From Ancylomarina euxina (lineage in GTDB: Bacteria; Bacteroidota; Bacteroidia; Bacteroidales; Marinifilaceae): DNA of 61,332 nt. The position numbers were made by a program, and so were the translations under genes. Under the pieces are notes generated by a model. It had not been told where the DNA came from. It made no database searches and worked only from the letters and a program-made list of their open reading frames with translations. Positions 57,963 to 61,332 of this stretch are shown in pieces. Each line of letters starts with the position of its first letter. The stretch's first letter is position 1. The stretch lies in NCBI RefSeq assembly GCF_003863355.1, contig NZ_QQWG01000023.1, positions 1-61,332 of the forward strand. Direction: 5' to 3'.

Positions 57963-59107
57963 TACCTATTGTAGAATCGTTTCAACTCATTGGTGAGCTG
58001 TGTGTAAATAGGTTTAGTGAATTCCACAAATAAATCTTGTCGCGCAGGTGGAAGAATAGGTTCGTTTTTGCAAATCTCTAGTTCTTCTTTAGTCAAAGCT
58101 CTTTCGTCACCATTAAAGTGTCCCCATTCGCTAAACCATACATACTGGCCACCCATTTGTTTATTATTGATGATTCTCTTATTTTCGAATTCTTCAATCT
58201 GTAAGGAAAGCAGGCCTTTAGAAATAACCTCACGTTTGTGAACATGTAGTTTGGCTTTCACCTTATTATAAACCTTAATACTTGTACCATCCTTAAGTTT
58301 AGTGGTTCCTACCTCGACACTATCGGCACTAATAACCTGTTTTTCTATATCCGTATCGTGTGTTTCTCCCACAACAAAATCTTCGAAACGCATGGCAATC
58401 ACATGATCGGGGTATTCTAATTTCTCCATCTCAGCTTGTTTGGGCGTGTAGAAACGCACAAATTGACGTCTGATATTATTCGTAATATATTGCGTAACCT
58501 GATCTTGAAAGAATTCGGCACTAAAGCTATATTTTGCCGAATTTACAGGAATATGCTCGATAATAACTTTTAGAGTTGCCATATATTCAGCTTCCTGCAT
58601 TTTTGCATTGACATCCTTAAAATTAGGAACAAACTGATTGGCTTTTGCAAAATGGCCATAAGCAGATTTTGCAGCATTTCGCGTTCTTTTAGCCAGTTCT
58701 CTTAAACCTAAATTATAACATTCAGGTGCTGCCAGTTGTCTAGCCATATCTTCTTCAGCTCGGAACGATTGTACATTTGAGAGTAAACGCAAGGCGGCTG
58801 GGCATCGGTTTATTTCATTGTACATTCGGTTAAGAATCTGATACTGTGTAATCGATTTTGTGTTCTTTAAAGGATCAGGTGAATTTAGAATCGCTACAAT
58901 TTCTCTTTTCGACATCTGTACTGCTAAGGGGTAACTCTCCAGTAAAGTTTGTTGTGCTTTGCTTTTATCTGGATTCGACCTTAATCGGTCAACCGATTTT
59001 AATACGGCTGAGTAATAGTCACCATTTTGTAGTGCTTTTTCACCTGAACTACAGGCAGCACAGATAACTGATAGTATGATTAGTGAGAAGTAGATAATTT
59101 TTTTCAT
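57959..59107 (-). CDS. Lipoprotein of unknown function with helical-repeat N-terminus
   Basis: A 382-residue lipoprotein (ICAAC, Cys19). After the anchor, SSGEKALQNGDYYSAVLKSVDRLRSN-type sequence (here GEKALQNGDYYSAV and KSVDRLRSN) looks like a tetratricopeptide-type helix pair. More helices run to about residue 190, followed by a beta-rich domain (about 230-340; VYNKVKAKLHVHKREV, GGQYVWFSEWGHFNGDERAL). I recognise no named family. It may be an envelope assembly or scaffold lipoprotein. The terminal TAA lies inside the inverted repeat of a MITE-like element, so the 3' end may have been trimmed by an insertion. Confidence 0.7.
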   Translation of the reverse strand: MKKIIYFSLIILSVICAACSSGEKALQNGDYYSAVLKSVDRLRSNPDKSKAQQTLLESYPLAVQMSKREIVAILNSPDPLKNTKSITQYQILNRMYNEINRCPAALRLLSNVQSFRAEEDMARQLAAPECYNLGLRELAKRTRNAAKSAYGHFAKANQFVPNFKDVNAKMQEAEYMATLKVIIEHIPVNSAKYSFSAEFFQDQVTQYITNNIRRQFVRFYTPKQAEMEKLEYPDHVIAMRFEDFVVGETHDTDIEKQVISADSVEVGTTKLKDGTSIKVYNKVKAKLHVHKREVISKGLLSLQIEEFENKRIINNKQMGGQYVWFSEWGHFNGDERALTKEELEICKNEPILPPARQDLFVEFTKPIYTQLTNELKRFYNRY

Positions 59108-60061
59108 AGATATTGGATTAATTGTGTGTGCAAATTTAAATTTTTATCTGAGAATAGGGCAATCTTAGAAATGAGTTTCCTCCATTTTCTTGCTCTTGTC
59201 TTAGTCTGACTGCTGAATTGCAAATATTGAACCAAACTTGAAATAGAGTATTGTACTTATATCTGTATACGTTCTAATATTTACTGATAAGCGTTTTTTG
59301 AAGGTGCTTAATCTTCCTTCTTTGAAGGTCAAGGAATCGAAAAATAATTGTTTTGGTTTAATTGGAAGCCTTGTCGTGATAAAAGTGGAGTGTAGAGGGC
59401 TAGGGAAGGTGCTGTTGCTAAAATAGAAATAAGAAAGTTTAAAATTAAGCTATTGAATTATGAAAATTCAATGGCTTAATCGAAGGATAGGGCAAGAGAA
59501 TTAAGTTATAGAACAAGTTACCAACTTGTAATGACTTGTGTGTTAAAAGAAAGAGCGAGATATCTTGATTGGGAATGCTCTGTTTTGTAATTATTATTTA
59601 GTAAATTAGGTTTTATTCTTGCTGAACACAGATGATAAGGTGCTTGTTGATGTTTTTTGCTGTCTGTTCTGAAAAATATGCGGGCTGTTGCATTTTTAAT
59701 AGGGTGTGATAGAGAAAAGAGAGGAGATAAAGAGAAAAATAGATTGTTTGTTTTATTTGTGGCAAGGACTTATTGGAGTACGAAGGCTGATTTTTAAAGT
59801 GCGGGTGCAAAAAGCCATAACGCGAAGGTTGATTGTGTAAAAGAGAGGCTTGATGTTTTGAGAGCGAATGCTAATAAATTAGCCGGAATGGTAAAGATCT
59901 TAAGCGAGCGAGTTGATTCTTAAGTCACGAAAGTCAGCTTTTTATTTGCGACAGACAATCTCTAAAGTGAGAAGGTCAATTTCTATTTGAACTTAAAGAT
60001 GAATTTCTAAGAAGATGAGTTGACTTCTAAAATTCAAATAAACACCATATGATTTAGCCTT
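59108..60061. other. Long gene-poor stretch with traces of decayed coding sequence
   Basis: No convincing gene is seen over about 950 nt. Near its end, 59798-59923 is open as a 41-residue frame without ATG (ending with KVDCVKERLDVLRANANKL and ILSERVDS), coiled-coil-like. The word cgaaggytgat repeats 42 nt apart at 59781 and 59823. This may be a remnant of a heptad-repeat protein gene. The rest is AT-rich with no hairpin or promoter that I could identify. Confidence 0.35.
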
Positions 60062-60970
60062 ATGGATAAACATCAAACCCTAACGTATTATCAAGCTTTA
60101 AGTCTTTTAAAGTTAGAAGACAAGCTTGATGAATTAAAGCAGGATGCTTTTTACCAAAAAGTGATTCTAAAAGTCAGAGATCATGTGACTCGAATTGAAG
60201 ATTTTAAAAAGAATCAGGAAACGAGTCGCTATATAACGCTTTCAAAACAAGAACATAGAGAGACGCTCGAAGTGATTTGTTTTCAAATTTCCAATGGACT
60301 AAAGTACCAGGGTTTTATCAATGACTTTGTTCCTTTTAGAGATCTTAAAGGCTACGGTAAAAACCAGCTTTATAAATACTCTGGATTAAATTTACTAAAT
60401 AAATCGAAATATTTACTTGTTTTTACACAAAAATACGGCAAGGAAGTTGAAGATGCTGAGCTGGATACTGCTTTGATGAAGAACTTGGCAAAGGCGATAT
60501 CTGATTTTGAAAAACTTTTGGAAAAACCCCAAAATCATATTGAATCTGTAAAGAAAGCAACAGCTGCGATTAGTGATGAACTAAGAGCTTATAGCTTATT
60601 GCTAAATCGTGTTATCAAACCTTATATGTATAGTAAATATGAACAAACTCAACCTGAAATCTATTCTAGATTTTTGATAAGCCTTAAAGGGAATAAAATA
60701 TCTAAACGTAAAAGAGCTTTGATAGGTAGAATTACGGATACAAATGGGAACCTTTTGCATAGAGTGCGTGTTTCGGTTGATGGAAAAAAACCTGAGGTGA
60801 AGCGAGGAACCAAGGGGAACTATTTCTATAAAAACATGACCAATGGATCTCATCAGTTAAAATTTTCCTGCAAAGGCTATGAACCTATACTTAAAGAAGT
60901 TCTGATTTTGGCATCGCAAACCACCAGGCTTAATGTTGTCATGCAAAGGGAAAGCCAACAAGATAAATGA
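60062..60970 (+). CDS. Helical protein with C-terminal carboxypeptidase-regulatory-like domain
   Basis: A 302-residue protein without signal peptide. Residues 1-215 are mostly alpha-helical (LTYYQALSLLKLEDKLDEL, VKKATAAISDELRAYSLLL), resembling structural proteins of unknown function found in Bacteroidota. Residues about 220-292 form a carboxypeptidase-regulatory-like/CNA-B sandwich (GRITDTNGNLLHRVRVSVDG, GSHQLKFSCKGYEP, LNVVMQRE). That fold is usually found outside the cytoplasm, so its presence here without an export signal is odd. Function unknown. Confidence 0.7.
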   Translation: MDKHQTLTYYQALSLLKLEDKLDELKQDAFYQKVILKVRDHVTRIEDFKKNQETSRYITLSKQEHRETLEVICFQISNGLKYQGFINDFVPFRDLKGYGKNQLYKYSGLNLLNKSKYLLVFTQKYGKEVEDAELDTALMKNLAKAISDFEKLLEKPQNHIESVKKATAAISDELRAYSLLLNRVIKPYMYSKYEQTQPEIYSRFLISLKGNKISKRKRALIGRITDTNGNLLHRVRVSVDGKKPEVKRGTKGNYFYKNMTNGSHQLKFSCKGYEPILKEVLILASQTTRLNVVMQRESQQDK

Positions 60971-61180
60971 ATCTATCGTTTCTTTATAATCCTAAACATA
61001 AAATGCTTTATCTTATGCTTGTTTTCAATCTTATTTTTCATAAATTTGACTACTGTCAATTATACGCCTTGGTTATGATATAGAAAGTCTCTTGCAAAAG
61101 CAAAAAGGCAGCTCGACGTAATTACAGTAGGTAATATGGTGAATGATAACAATTTGAATTAAATAATAGATAGGTGAGAT

Positions 61181-61247
61181 AAAGTGCATTGCACCTTAGC
61201 CACTTGTTAGGTGCAAGCCGCCTGAAATTCGATACATAGAGCACTTT
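61181..61247 (+). promoter_or_regulatory. Nested stem-loops ahead of the truncated final gene
   Basis: Outer arms aaagtgc (61181-61187) and gcacttt (61241-61247) enclose a hairpin ttgcacct/aggtgcaa (61189-61196 and 61209-61216). It lies about 55 nt before a possible start codon at 61304. It might be a structured leader, but no riboswitch class is recognised. Nothing else is seen between 60971 and 61180. Confidence 0.35.
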
Positions 61248-61303
61248 AAGCAACTGAAAATTAATGAAATTGACAATAGTATAAACCAAAAACCATTTAA
61301 GAC

Positions 61304-61332
61304 ATGAGAAAATTAGAAGAAATATGCAAAGT
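61304..61332 (+). CDS. Possible start of a gene cut by the window edge
   Basis: ATG at 61304 begins MRKLEEICK and runs off the end. It is preceded by an AT-rich stretch and a structured region. Nothing can be said of its function. Confidence 0.3.

Noticed and set aside
59613-59810. 65-residue protein on the minus strand
   Set aside because: No family, no signal, composition like translated AT-rich intergenic DNA.
61180-61220. Integron attC site (gttaggt word)
   Set aside because: The matching RYYYAAC half is missing and no integrase or cassette is near.

Overview
The window is AT-rich Bacteroidota DNA, most likely from a marine or host-associated Bacteroidales/Marinilabiliales-type organism. 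The evidence is two SusC/SusD outer-membrane import pairs, a one-polypeptide hybrid two-component regulator (HTCS), many lipoproteins with signal peptidase II cysteines, a type IX secretion sorting domain, and almost no Shine-Dalgarno sequences (Hsp20 is the exception). I saw no tRNA, rRNA, CRISPR array or intact transposase.

Region 1 (196-19147, all minus strand, HTCS at 19664-23758 upstream) is a SusC/SusD pair followed by genes that fit uptake and breakdown of proline- and hydroxyproline-rich glycopeptides. In order of transcription these are susC, susD, a lysine exporter LysO split into two ORFs, Xaa-Pro aminopeptidase, a GxxExxY protein, a pyrroline-2-carboxylate reductase-like enzyme, a trans-3-hydroxy-L-proline dehydratase (diagnostic Thr in place of the second racemase Cys), an S37-type tripeptidyl peptidase lipoprotein, a C69 dipeptidase, a GH2 beta-galactosidase and a GH63-type glucosidase. 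Gly/Pro/Hyp peptides carrying Glc-Gal-hydroxylysine are the hallmark of collagen. I therefore propose a collagen-type glycopeptide utilisation locus; this is inference from gene content.

Region 2 (24190-44063, plus strand) is a polysaccharide/glycoprotein utilisation locus. It holds a discoidin lipoprotein, susC, susD, two DUF5077/DUF3472 lipoproteins, a metzincin-like protease with a discoidin domain, a tetraheme NapC/NrfH cytochrome fused to a SUMF1-like domain, a Tat-exported Gfo/Idh/MocA protein and two GH20 beta-hexosaminidases. Terminator hairpins separate many of these genes, so they look like individually transcribed units. Three of the terminators belong to one conserved repeat family. 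A 21-bp-spaced direct repeat occurs three times (near the HTCS gene, before the discoidin lipoprotein, before the second DUF3472 gene) and is a candidate HTCS operator. A decayed second HTCS gene (24848-24961) shows that the regulator and its promoter were once duplicated.

Region 3 (44258-61332) is mixed. It has a large secreted Asp-box/LamG protein, a LamG plus endonuclease/phosphatase-fold protein, DUF2007, HtrA, Hsp20, an unrecognised two-TM protein, a third GH20, a MITE-like inverted-repeat element, a conserved lipoprotein, a long gene-poor gap and a helical protein with a carboxypeptidase-regulatory-like tail.
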